From NCBI GenBank assembly GCA_018970165.1, contig JAGWWZ010000018.1, forward strand, positions 1-41,352: DNA of 41,352 bases. Reading direction: 5' to 3'. The DNA is from Planctomycetota bacterium (GTDB lineage: Bacteria > Planctomycetota > Planctomycetia > Pirellulales > Pirellulaceae). The number at the start of each line of letters is the position of its first letter. Position 1 is the stretch's first letter. Made by a program: the position numbers and the translations under genes. The notes beneath the pieces were generated by a model. The model saw only the letters and a list, made by a program, of their open reading frames with translations, ran no database searches and had not been told where the DNA came from. This document shows, in pieces, positions 1 to 7,758 of this stretch.

Positions 1-836
1 TCTCCTGCGATCTGCTCGAGGGTGAAGCGATCGAACGGTTTATTGGAATTGAAGGAACGAATCACCCAATCGCGATAGGGCCAAACATTGCGAGGGTTGT
101 CGCTGTGGTAGCCAATAGTATCCGCATAGCGGACCACATCGAGCCAACCGATTGCCATCCGTTCGCCGTAGTGTGGGTTGGCCAATAGTCGCTCGACCAA
201 CCGATCATAGGCATCTGGTGAATCGTCCGTGAGAAAGGCCGAGACATCCTCAGGGGACGGCGGTAGGCCGATCAGGTCGCTGTACAAACGGCGTATCTGG
301 GTACGGCGATCTGCCTCGGGGGCGGGAGACCAACCGAGAGCCTTGTGTCGAATGCCTAGCCAGTAGTCGATCGGGTGTTCGGAAAGAGGAACTGGAAGCT
401 TCCTCGGAGATTCATAAGCCCAATGCTTTTGGTAGAACGCCCCCTGTTCAATCCATCTGCGAAGCCGTTGCTTTTGTTCTTCGCGGAGAATCTTCTTCGT
501 CGATGGTGGTGGCATCACTGCCGACTCGTCGCTGGAGTCGATGCGAGCGATCAATTCACTTTCGAGCGGAGAACCTGGGACGAGAATCTTCCTTGCGATC
601 GCATCATCAGAAACATCGAGTCTTAGGTCGGCCTGTCGATGGCTGGCGTCCGGTCCATGGCAAGAGAAACAGAACTCGGACAGGATCGGTCGTATATCGC
701 GATTGAATTGCATGTCATCGCTTTGTGCTTCCTGACCTGAAGCCAAGGGGATAAGCAGACAGAGCCCAAGCAGAGCGAGTAAGAATCTCGCATTGTGTGT
801 CCAACCCAGGCGAAGCGTTTTTTCCCTTCGAATCAT
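1..836 (-). CDS. PSCyt1/DUF1549 (planctomycete cytochrome C-type) protein, 3' end outside window
   Basis: The reading frame opens at the ATG at 836-834 and is still open at base 1, so 278 codons are seen. Residues 1-34 form a signal peptide: a basic start, a leucine-rich core and a likely cut after ASG. A CFSCH heme-binding motif (CxxCH) lies at residues 56-60, followed by GPD, the hallmark of the PSCyt1 domain. From about residue 140 the sequence matches DUF1549, with LIGLPPSPEDV and the LDVVRYADT block. Family members usually continue into DUF1553 and reach roughly 800-1000 residues, so most of the protein is missing here. It is probably exported. Its biochemical role is unknown, as for the whole family. 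It follows the DUF1552 gene on the same strand after 133 bases and may share its transcript. Confidence 0.9.
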   Translation of the reverse strand, partial: MIRREKTLRLGWTHNARFLLALLGLCLLIPLASGQEAQSDDMQFNRDIRPILSEFCFSCHGPDASHRQADLRLDVSDDAIARKILVPGSPLESELIARIDSSDESAVMPPPSTKKILREEQKQRLRRWIEQGAFYQKHWAYESPRKLPVPLSEHPIDYWLGIRHKALGWSPAPEADRRTQIRRLYSDLIGLPPSPEDVSAFLTDDSPDAYDRLVERLLANPHYGERMAIGWLDVVRYADTIGYHSDNPRNVWPYRDWVIRSFNSNKPFDRFTLEQIAG

Positions 837-969
837 GACTACAGTTTTCTTATCTTTTTTCGCGACCTCAAGAGTGTCGGCTATGGGAATAACAAACAAG
901 GGTGTACGGCATTCACAACGATATAAAAGATCTTAGTAGCCTGTCTATTGTTCCAGGGGCTTCGAATGA

Positions 970-2316
970 TCAGCCAAAGTTTAGGACCTCTTTGCTGTCG
1001 CCAAAACGGTCGGCTTTGACACCTGCTTGGTGCAACATCCACAAATACAAGTTGCACAGCGGAGTGTTTGGTGGGAACTTCCAATGCCCGGGCTTCTTGA
1101 TTCGGCCTCCGGCACCTCCGAGCATCAAAATAGGTAAATCATCGTGGTTATGCCGATCTCCATCTGAGATTCCGCTGCCATAAACAATCATGGAGTTCTT
1201 GAGGAGGTTGCCATCTCCCTCCTCAATACGAGCAAGCTGTTCGGCCAAATAAGCCAACTGCTTCAAATGGAACTCGTTGATCTTGCGTAGCTTAGCTTGC
1301 TTGTCCTCGCTCTTGCCATGATGAGACAAATCATGGTGGCTTTCCGGTGCGCCGATTTCCGGGTAGCCGCGATTGCTTCCTTCGTTGGCGAGCATAAACG
1401 TCAGGACGCGCGTGGAGTCGGTCCGAAGGGCTAGGGCGATCATATCCATCATCAATTTGCAGTGTTCTTCCCAAACTCGCGGAACGCCTGCCGGTCTCGC
1501 GTATGTAGGCTTGCCATCTTCATTCACAGCGAGTTTATCGGTGCGAGCCAACCGATTCTCAGCATCGCGCACTGCATACAGGTATTCATCGAGTTTGCGC
1601 TGGTCGGCGACGCCGAGCCTCCGTTTCAGATTGTTCGCATCCTCGAGCGCGAAATCGAGGATGCTTTTGCGCCGCGCGGTGAGAGCCGATCGCTGGGCTC
1701 GGTTGGAGACTTTGTCGCCGGTACCAAACAATCGGTCGAAAACAGCCGAGGGATCCATCTCTTTGGCCAGTGGGCTCGACTCATTCCTCCAGGCGAGATT
1801 GCTCGAGTAGGCGCAGGAATATCCGCTGTCGCAATTGCCCGATTGCGACGAACCCTCCAGCCCGAGTTCGAGCGAAGCGAATCGAGTCTTGTGACCGATG
1901 GCTGCTGCGGCGACTTGATCGACCGAAATGCCGTTCTTGATGTCGGCACCATCGGTTTTTCGGGGATGTGCGCCGGTCAGGAACGAAGCGCCGCTTCGCG
2001 CGTGATCCCCCGGTCCATCGCCATGGTCCCGAGCACCATCAAGGGTTAATCCTGTGAATACCGACACATACTGCTTTAGTTTCTCGAGAGGCTGCATCGT
2101 CGCAGCCAATTCGAATTTGTGTCCCTCGCCGTTGGGAGTCCATGCAGGCATATGGATCCCGTTGGGGACGTTCAAGTAAACTAATCGGACCGGTGTGTCG
2201 GACGCTCCTGCAGCACGAACCGTACAAGTCGGCAACATCGCTTCCATCAACGGAAGCGAGATCGCAGTCCCCATACCTCGCAACACTGTGCGTCGTGACA
2301 ATCGTTGGTGTCTCAT
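970..2316 (-). CDS. DUF1552 domain-containing protein, Tat-exported
   Basis: This 448-residue protein begins with a twin-arginine signal (SRRTVLRG, residues 7-14, then a hydrophobic stretch and a cut near VRAAGA). The body matches the DUF1552 family, distantly related to DUF1501 and the alkaline-phosphatase/sulfatase fold: LVYLNVPNG near residue 47, DHARSGASFLTGAHP in the middle and YGSGISDGDRHNHDDLP near the C terminus. The function of the family is not established. The start codon overlaps the stop of the upstream DUF1592 gene by four bases (ATGA at 2316-2313), so the two are almost certainly translated together. DUF1592 and DUF1552 genes occur as such pairs throughout planctomycetes, which suggests that the two products act on the same substrate or in one exported complex. 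Confidence 0.93.
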   Translation of the reverse strand: MRHQRLSRRTVLRGMGTAISLPLMEAMLPTCTVRAAGASDTPVRLVYLNVPNGIHMPAWTPNGEGHKFELAATMQPLEKLKQYVSVFTGLTLDGARDHGDGPGDHARSGASFLTGAHPRKTDGADIKNGISVDQVAAAAIGHKTRFASLELGLEGSSQSGNCDSGYSCAYSSNLAWRNESSPLAKEMDPSAVFDRLFGTGDKVSNRAQRSALTARRKSILDFALEDANNLKRRLGVADQRKLDEYLYAVRDAENRLARTDKLAVNEDGKPTYARPAGVPRVWEEHCKLMMDMIALALRTDSTRVLTFMLANEGSNRGYPEIGAPESHHDLSHHGKSEDKQAKLRKINEFHLKQLAYLAEQLARIEEGDGNLLKNSMIVYGSGISDGDRHNHDDLPILMLGGAGGRIKKPGHWKFPPNTPLCNLYLWMLHQAGVKADRFGDSKEVLNFG

Positions 2317-4706
2317 GGTTCTTCGCGTGTCCCTTTGCGTTGGAATGGGTCGCTGATGACGATGTAGTATATGAGGCTCTGCATGTGATAGTCTTCCGTC
2401 GCTGCGGCGGCCAGGATCTTGTCGACGGCACAGCGATCGTAGTACTCCAGTCCACGTCCCAATGCGTAAACCATCAGTTTTTCGGTAAGCGTTCGGACGA
2501 AGCGATCGGATTTGTTGTCACGGATCACGCGAATCAAATCACCTGGATTGCGAATCGCTTCACCGGTCGGAAATTCCCCGGTGGTATCGATATCGAGGCC
2601 ACCCTCTTTGGTCCGCCAACGACCAACGGCATCGTAATTCTCGAGCGCCATACCGAGCGGGTCCATCAGTCTATGGCACGCCGCACAAGCCGGATCGCTG
2701 CGGTGTTGTTCCATCCGCTGACGCAATGTGCCCGTCAATTCCCCTTTATCCAATTCAGGGACACCGGGCGGAGCTGGTGGAGGCGGTGTTCCCAGAATGT
2801 TATCGAGGATCCACTTGCCCCGCTTCACAGGGCTGGTCCGGGTTGGGTTGCTGGTTACTGCCAAGATGGATGCATGGGTAAGAAGTCCCATTCGCTTCTG
2901 CCCCTTGAGGGAGACTTTCCGAAATTTGTCTCCATCGACACCAGGGATGCCGTAGAAACGGGCGAGCGTTTCGTTCATGAACGAGTAATCGGCATCCAGC
3001 AAACGGATCACATTAAGGTTCTCCCGAATTGTGTGCAGGAAGAAAAGGTACGTTTCAGTGCGTGCTAAATCTCGGATCTCATCATTCCACTGTGGAAACT
3101 TGTTTGGATTGGGTGCGATTCCATCTAGCTTGCGCAGGGTGAGCCACTGACCAGCAAAGTTTCGGACAAAGTCCTTGGCTCGATCGTCCCGAACCATACG
3201 ATCGATCTGCTGCTTGAGAACATTGGGTTGCCTGAGTTGATTTTTAGATGCGAGTGTCAACAATTCGCGATCGGGTGTCGAACTCCACAAGAAGTAACTC
3301 AATCGTGTGGCAAGTTCGAATTCACCGACAAGTGGATATTCTCCCGGCTTAATCGAAACAGGTTCTTCAACTTTGAACAGGAACACAGGACTCACTAGGA
3401 TCGCGCTGATAGCCAACTGTATGCCGCTCTCGTAGGTGTCGCCATCCTCGACTGCTTGTTCCACCAGGCTGGTAAGGCGATTGATTTCATTCTCGTTGAC
3501 GGGGCGTCGATAGGCTCGGCTGGCTACACGTCGAAGGACCTCGCTAGCAGCTTGCCGCACCGTTTTGCCACTCGAAGTGGGCGAGTCCTTGAGGTTTTCG
3601 GCATGCCATCGTGGGAGGGTAGCACTGCTAGTCGGTTCGGGCGGTTTCTGTCCTAAAAGCTTGACCTCGTAAACGTAGAGATTCGTGTCCTGTGCCGGCT
3701 TGCCATCCGCAGCTTTGACGTAATGATCGTTCACAAATGCAATCGAGAAGGTTCGTTTGCCTGTCCGTAGTCTCAGCGGGATAGAGAACTTCTTTGGCTC
3801 GTTAGCCGATTCGGTGGTGACCGTAACTTCACGCACCTTCTTACCGTCGACGGAGACCACTACTTTTGGGAAGCGGCCTTCTGCCGCCGTGCCTGACATC
3901 TCGAGTTCGAACAAATACTTGCCGGGCCAGGGAGCTTGCTCATCTAAAGTGATGGTTCCATTGGAATAGAGGGCGAAGCGCTGACCTTCCTGTTTTCCTC
4001 CGTGGTCCGCGGAAAGTTTCGAGCCATTCCGGTTTGACTCAAAGACCGGGCCGGGCTCGGGCGCTTGAATAATTTGCGAAGTGATCTCTTCGGCGGCCCT
4101 TACATATTTATCCATGAGCAACGGAGGCAAAGTCAGCACATCACCGATATTGTCGAAACCGTATCCAACATCATCGCCTGGAAAAGTCGTGGCAGGCTGA
4201 TAGTCGATTCCGAACAGATCGTTGATCGTATTGCGGTATTCGTTCCGATTGAGTCGTCGAAGCGTAACGCTTCCAGGGTTGGGTGTCCTTCCGCAATCGA
4301 TATCGTTCAGTGTCGAACGAATCCAGCCGACAACCTTGGCTCGATCGGACTCCGGCATCGGCTCGGCATCGGGCGGAGGCATATCGCCAATTTCGATCCG
4401 TTGGGCGACCTTTTCCCAGATCGCCCTTTCTTTGAATACGGCTTTCGCGTTGTCGAAGAGCGCGAGCGACAAACCGGCTTTCGCCTCCGCGCCGCTGTGA
4501 CAATCGTAACAAGCTTGCTTGATCAGCGGCTGTATCGAGTCCGCATAATCCCGGTTTCGACTTGTCCAATCGGATGGCGAAGCGTTCCCAGAAAAACCTG
4601 GTTTCTGGCCGAAAGCCTCGCTCGAGGCGCAACAAACCAGGACAAATAAACAAATACAAGTCAGGTGATTGGCCATCAACGATGCCCGCAACCGCAACTT
4701 TGACAT
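2313..4706 (-). CDS. DUF1592 family cytochrome-like protein (DUF1587/1595/1592/1588/1585)
   Basis: This exported protein of about 797 residues has the full planctomycete domain string. A CYDCH heme motif lies at residues 66-70. DUF1587 follows (LRRLNRNEYRNTINDLFGID), then a carbohydrate-binding-like beta region, DUF1595 (ASRAYRRPV), DUF1592 (LSYFLWSSTPD), DUF1588 (NPTRTSPVKRGKWILDN, with a second CxxCH, CAACH) and DUF1585 (GRGLEYYDRCAVDKI) at the end. Two CxxCH sites suggest c-type heme, so an electron-transfer role outside the cytoplasm is plausible but unproven. The start at 4706 is chosen because it gives a conventional signal peptide (basic SKLRLR, then a hydrophobic core ending AFGQ). 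An in-frame ATG at 4751 would add 15 residues, and one at 4676 would remove ten. It is the first gene of the DUF1592-DUF1552 pair. Confidence 0.9.
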   Translation of the reverse strand: MSKLRLRASLMANHLTCICLFVLVCCASSEAFGQKPGFSGNASPSDWTSRNRDYADSIQPLIKQACYDCHSGAEAKAGLSLALFDNAKAVFKERAIWEKVAQRIEIGDMPPPDAEPMPESDRAKVVGWIRSTLNDIDCGRTPNPGSVTLRRLNRNEYRNTINDLFGIDYQPATTFPGDDVGYGFDNIGDVLTLPPLLMDKYVRAAEEITSQIIQAPEPGPVFESNRNGSKLSADHGGKQEGQRFALYSNGTITLDEQAPWPGKYLFELEMSGTAAEGRFPKVVVSVDGKKVREVTVTTESANEPKKFSIPLRLRTGKRTFSIAFVNDHYVKAADGKPAQDTNLYVYEVKLLGQKPPEPTSSATLPRWHAENLKDSPTSSGKTVRQAASEVLRRVASRAYRRPVNENEINRLTSLVEQAVEDGDTYESGIQLAISAILVSPVFLFKVEEPVSIKPGEYPLVGEFELATRLSYFLWSSTPDRELLTLASKNQLRQPNVLKQQIDRMVRDDRAKDFVRNFAGQWLTLRKLDGIAPNPNKFPQWNDEIRDLARTETYLFFLHTIRENLNVIRLLDADYSFMNETLARFYGIPGVDGDKFRKVSLKGQKRMGLLTHASILAVTSNPTRTSPVKRGKWILDNILGTPPPPAPPGVPELDKGELTGTLRQRMEQHRSDPACAACHRLMDPLGMALENYDAVGRWRTKEGGLDIDTTGEFPTGEAIRNPGDLIRVIRDNKSDRFVRTLTEKLMVYALGRGLEYYDRCAVDKILAAAATEDYHMQSLIYYIVISDPFQRKGTREEP

Positions 4707-4770
4707 CTCCACACCCGTTAGCGACCCAAGAAAACCCGGTAAGTCAATCATAGCACGCCATCTCTCCGAA

Positions 4771-4788
4771 TGCGACAGAAGTGTCGCA
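4771..4788. promoter_or_regulatory. Perfect 7-bp inverted repeat in a divergent promoter region
   Basis: TGCGACA and TGTCGCA face each other across the four-base loop GAAG. The site lies between the divergent DUF1592 gene and the pterin dehydratase operon. It could be an operator or an RNA hairpin; no run of T follows on either side, so a terminator is less likely. Confidence 0.4.
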
Positions 4789-4820
4789 CGCCGATCGCAT
4801 GAAGATACCTTTTCGATCTG

Positions 4821-4839
4821 CTATCCTATGGTGGGATAG
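4821..4839. promoter_or_regulatory. 6-bp inverted repeat upstream of the pterin dehydratase gene
   Basis: CTATCC and GGATAG flank a seven-base spacer, about 70 bases before the ATG at 4910. Together with the repeat 32 bases upstream it makes this short divergent region rich in dyad symmetry. The function is inferred only from position. Confidence 0.3.
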
Positions 4840-4909
4840 AACCGCACACGAAGCAGAGGTCGTTGATGCGATGAATTTGAAACACGAACGAGATCGGAGA
4901 TAAACGGAT

Positions 4910-5290
4910 ATGGCGATTGAATCAGCCCAGGAGTTGACGCAGCGGAAATGTTTGCCATGCGAGGGTGGCGTTGACCCCTGCCCACTTGATCATTCGCGGG
5001 CGCAAATGGCAGCCATCCCTCTTTGGTCATTGAGCGACGACGGGTGCTGGATCCGAAGACAGGTTCGCTTTAAGAATTTCGTCGAAGCCGTTCAATGCGT
5101 GAATCGAATCGCTGACTTGGCGGAAGCCGAAGCTCATCACCCCGATCTCCACATCACTGGCTATCGGATTTTGGGTATCGAATTGACAACCCATGCGATC
5201 GGCGGACTGAGTGACAACGACTTCATCGTCGCAGCTAAGATCGACCAGCTGATCACAAGCCAGTTTCCAAACGCGAAAGCCCACCCATAG
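4910..5290 (+). CDS. phhB: 4a-hydroxytetrahydrobiopterin dehydratase (pterin carbinolamine dehydratase)
   Basis: The enzyme dehydrates 4a-hydroxytetrahydropterin so that the cofactor can be recycled after aromatic amino acid hydroxylation. The 126 residues match the family closely. They hold the early KCLPCEGG segment at 13-20, the active-site HHP at 76-78 and the THAIGGLSDNDF block at 94-105, whose histidine is also catalytic. Length is slightly above the usual 95-115 residues because of the N-terminal extension common in bacterial members. The stop codon shares one base with the GTG start of the ABC ATPase gene (TAGTG at 5288-5292), which implies coupled translation. No aromatic amino acid hydroxylase lies in the window, so the partner enzyme, if any, is elsewhere. 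A moonlighting role, as for mammalian DCoH, cannot be tested here. Confidence 0.92.
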   Translation: MAIESAQELTQRKCLPCEGGVDPCPLDHSRAQMAAIPLWSLSDDGCWIRRQVRFKNFVEAVQCVNRIADLAEAEAHHPDLHITGYRILGIELTTHAIGGLSDNDFIVAAKIDQLITSQFPNAKAHP

Positions 5291-6051
5291 TGTCAGCGAT
5301 CACATGCCAGAACATTCAAGTTGAATTTTATGGCAGGCAAGGAAAGCAGCGGGTGCTCGATGGACTGAACTTGGAGGTTCCTCAAGGTCAGATAATATCG
5401 CTGTTAGGCCCGAGCGGTTGTGGTAAGAGCACTCTGCTCCGCGTTGTCGCTGGCCTGACCCCTGCGAAACATGGCACGGTGAGTATTCACGGTGAAGATG
5501 TTTCGCAAGCTCGCAGCAGACTCGCCTTTGTCTTTCAAGAGGCGGCGTTGCTACCTTGGCGAACCGTCTGGCAGAATGTGCGGCTGCCCTTCGAGATTCG
5601 AAATCAGAAATCACGAAAAACCATCGAATCCGCTTTGAAGCACTGCCTAGAAATCGTTGGCTTCCAACCGAACGACTGGCACAAGAAACCCTCTCAGTTA
5701 TCTGGCGGCATGAAGATGCGGGCCTCCATTGCCCGAGCGTTGATTACCGATCCGGAGATACTGTTGCTCGACGAGCCCTTTGCCGCTCTAGACGACATGC
5801 TCCGCTCACGATTGAATGATCTGTTGCTTCGAATCGTAGCCGAGTCCCAGCGAACTATGCTGTTCGTGACCCACAACATTGGCGAAGCGGTATACCTGAG
5901 TCAATCGATTGCCATCATGAGTCGCGGCAGAATTGCCGAACTGGTCGAGGTTCCGTTTACGTATCCTCGGTCTTCGGAGCTTCGAAGCGCCCCCGAGTTC
6001 GCTGCCTTCTACGGTCGAGTCTCCGAAGCACTCTACAGGAGTGAACGCTGA
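5290..6051 (+). CDS. ABC transporter ATP-binding protein, nitrate/sulfonate/taurine type
   Basis: This 253-residue cytoplasmic ATPase powers an importer. It shows Walker A GPSGCGKST at residues 40-48, the Q-loop in VFQEAALLPW at 81-90, the signature LSGGM at 137-141, Walker B ILLLDEP at 157-163 and the H-loop histidine at 195 in FVTHN. The LLPW after the Q-loop and the overall spacing are typical of the SsuB/TauB/NrtD group, which also includes the pyrimidine importer ThiZ. The GTG start at 5290 overlaps the dehydratase stop by one base, and the stop TGA shares one base with the ATG of the permease gene (TGATG at 6049-6053). The transported substrate cannot be read from the sequence. Confidence 0.93.
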   Translation: MSAITCQNIQVEFYGRQGKQRVLDGLNLEVPQGQIISLLGPSGCGKSTLLRVVAGLTPAKHGTVSIHGEDVSQARSRLAFVFQEAALLPWRTVWQNVRLPFEIRNQKSRKTIESALKHCLEIVGFQPNDWHKKPSQLSGGMKMRASIARALITDPEILLLDEPFAALDDMLRSRLNDLLLRIVAESQRTMLFVTHNIGEAVYLSQSIAIMSRGRIAELVEVPFTYPRSSELRSAPEFAAFYGRVSEALYRSER

Positions 6052-6872
6052 TGGCCGAAATTGATTCCCATCGAAACGCGTCCGTACGAGGAGCAAGGTT
6101 GGCGGTGATCGCAGCTCCGATTCTCGTGTTCATCATCTTCGCACTGAGCTGGCATGCTCTCGTTGTGCTATTCAAGATCCCTGCCGTGATCCTGCCTAAA
6201 CCTCTCGATGTCCTGACCTCGATGTGGACTCAACGTTGGGAGTTGTTGCGAGCCAGTTGGGTAACGCTACAGGCAGCGTTGCTCGGGTTGGCGGCAAGCG
6301 CCTTGATCGGTAGCGTTATTGCTGTCTTGTTCAGTCAGTCGCGATGGATTCGCACCGCGTTCTACCCCTATGTCATCTTTCTTCAAACGGTTCCGATTGT
6401 TGCGATCGCGCCGCTGCTGATGATCTGGTCGGGGCCGGGGTTGCGAGCGGTGGTCTTGGTCTCATGTATTATCAGTATCTTTCCGATCATCTCGAATGTC
6501 ACCAGCGGCTTGCTCAGCATCGATCAAAACCATCTCGACCTTTTCCGAATGCAGGAGGCTTCGCGCTGGCAGACGTTAGTCAAGCTTCGGATCCCGTCGG
6601 CAATTCCCGGCTTGGTTTTAGGGTTGCGCGTTAGCTGCGGTCTTGCAGTCATCGGCGCAATCGTCGGTGAACTATTTGTTGCCAGCAGCGGTGCCTATGA
6701 CGGGTTGGGGATGGTCATGATGGCCAAGCAAGCGAATCTAAAGATCGCTGATTTGATGGGGACGATTCTCGCGTCCACATGTCTTGGAATCCTGCTTTTT
6801 GTTGCTGTTCAATTCCTGGGGAGTGTGGTTTTGCGACGCTGGACCAAGGATGCCGGATTTGAGTCGACGTGA
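6051..6872 (+). CDS. ABC transporter permease, SsuC/TauC/ThiX-like
   Basis: The 273-residue membrane protein has about six hydrophobic segments, beginning with one at residues 18-40. It carries the BPD_transp_1 coupling region (the EAA-like stretch around FRMQEASRWQTLVKLRIPSAIP). The sequence resembles permeases for sulfonates, nitrate or thiamine precursors. It is joined by a one-base overlap to its ATPase. No periplasmic substrate-binding protein gene is present on either side, although such importers need one; it must be encoded elsewhere. Linkage to a pterin dehydratase hints at a pterin-like or aromatic substrate, but this is inference only. Confidence 0.9.
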   Translation: MAEIDSHRNASVRGARLAVIAAPILVFIIFALSWHALVVLFKIPAVILPKPLDVLTSMWTQRWELLRASWVTLQAALLGLAASALIGSVIAVLFSQSRWIRTAFYPYVIFLQTVPIVAIAPLLMIWSGPGLRAVVLVSCIISIFPIISNVTSGLLSIDQNHLDLFRMQEASRWQTLVKLRIPSAIPGLVLGLRVSCGLAVIGAIVGELFVASSGAYDGLGMVMMAKQANLKIADLMGTILASTCLGILLFVAVQFLGSVVLRRWTKDAGFEST

Positions 6873-6938
6873 AGTACACAATTCGTGGTATGCTGATGGC
6901 AAGTCACGCGAGATCCTTCACTACTTTTTAACATCATC

Positions 6939-7712
6939 ATGTTCTTTCCTATCAGCGATGACGATCGCGATATCGATTCGCCGTCCTTTGTTACCTACAC
7001 ATTGCTCGCGATCAACATTGTCGTCTTTCTCTACCAGCTCTCCAACGAATCCTTTACCTATGGCTGGAGCGTGATCCCCAAGGAAATCACTTCAGGAGTT
7101 GATTTATTGGAGCCGCAACCGGTTCAGGTTGCCGGAGGTGGAGTCGTTCAGATAGAGCAAGCTCCCGGTCCTCCGATCATTTATCTCACGTTGATCACCT
7201 CGATGTTCATGCATGGTGGGATTGGCCACATCGTAGGCAACATGCTGTATTTATGGATATTCGGCAACAATGTCGAACATCGATTCGGGCACGTTTGTTT
7301 TCTCCTCTTTTATTTGTTCGCTGGTTTCGTCGCATCCTTCGCCCAAATCATCCTCGACCCCAACAGCGTTATCCCCAACTTGGGCGCATCCGGGGCAATT
7401 GCGGGAGTGATGGGTGCCTATCTGGTCTTGTTTCCACGAAACCAAATCAATGCCGTGATTTTTTATCACGTCGTCACGGTTCCAGCGATCTTGGTGCTTG
7501 GCATGTGGATCGCAATGCAGATGGTCAGCGGCTTTGGTTCGATTGCAGCGACCAATGCTTCGACGGGTGGCGTCGCGTATATGGCGCACGTCGGAGGATT
7601 CATCGCCGGAGTCGTTATGGCTCTGCCGTTCAGGATGGGACTGGGACAGGAACCAGACTCGATCCTGCATCGCCAATACATCCGAGACCCGCGAGCGCGA
7701 CAGTGGTGGTAG
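6939..7712 (+). CDS. Rhomboid family intramembrane serine protease
   Basis: The 257-residue protein has about six membrane segments and the rhomboid signatures: HGGIGHIVGNMLYLWIFG at residues 92-109, the catalytic serine 151 within GASGA (149-153) and the catalytic histidine 217 within AHVGGF (216-221). The dyad is complete, so an active protease that cuts membrane proteins within or near the bilayer is expected. A soluble loop between the first and second segments (about residues 40-80) is slightly longer than in minimal bacterial rhomboids. The ATG at 6939 is the first plausible start, 66 bases after the ABC permease gene. Downstream lies a strong hairpin before the convergent permease gene. 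Confidence 0.93.
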   Translation: MFFPISDDDRDIDSPSFVTYTLLAINIVVFLYQLSNESFTYGWSVIPKEITSGVDLLEPQPVQVAGGGVVQIEQAPGPPIIYLTLITSMFMHGGIGHIVGNMLYLWIFGNNVEHRFGHVCFLLFYLFAGFVASFAQIILDPNSVIPNLGASGAIAGVMGAYLVLFPRNQINAVIFYHVVTVPAILVLGMWIAMQMVSGFGSIAATNASTGGVAYMAHVGGFIAGVVMALPFRMGLGQEPDSILHRQYIRDPRARQWW

Positions 7713-7719
7713 TGGTGAA

Positions 7720-7757
7720 GGGAAAGAGATCGCCCTCACGGTTTACGATTCTTTCCC
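7720..7757. terminator. Stem-loop between convergent genes, probably bidirectional terminator
   Basis: GGGAAAGA (7720-7727) pairs with TCTTTCCC (7750-7757). After one bulged G, ATCG pairs with CGAT, which leaves a 13-base loop. It fills the 46-base space between the rhomboid and ABC-2 permease stop codons. There is no long T run, so Rho-independent strength is uncertain. Confidence 0.55.
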
Positions 7758-7758
7758 G

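Noticed and set aside
2142-3068. Long plus-strand frame (308 codons) opposite the DUF1592/DUF1552 genes
   Set aside because: It is antisense to two well-supported genes and has no recognisable domain; long antisense frames arise from the codon bias of the coding strand.
4910-6872. Assignment of the ABC importer to taurine, nitrate or thiamine precursors
   Set aside because: The ATPase and permease alone cannot separate these substrates, and no binding protein or pathway gene is linked.
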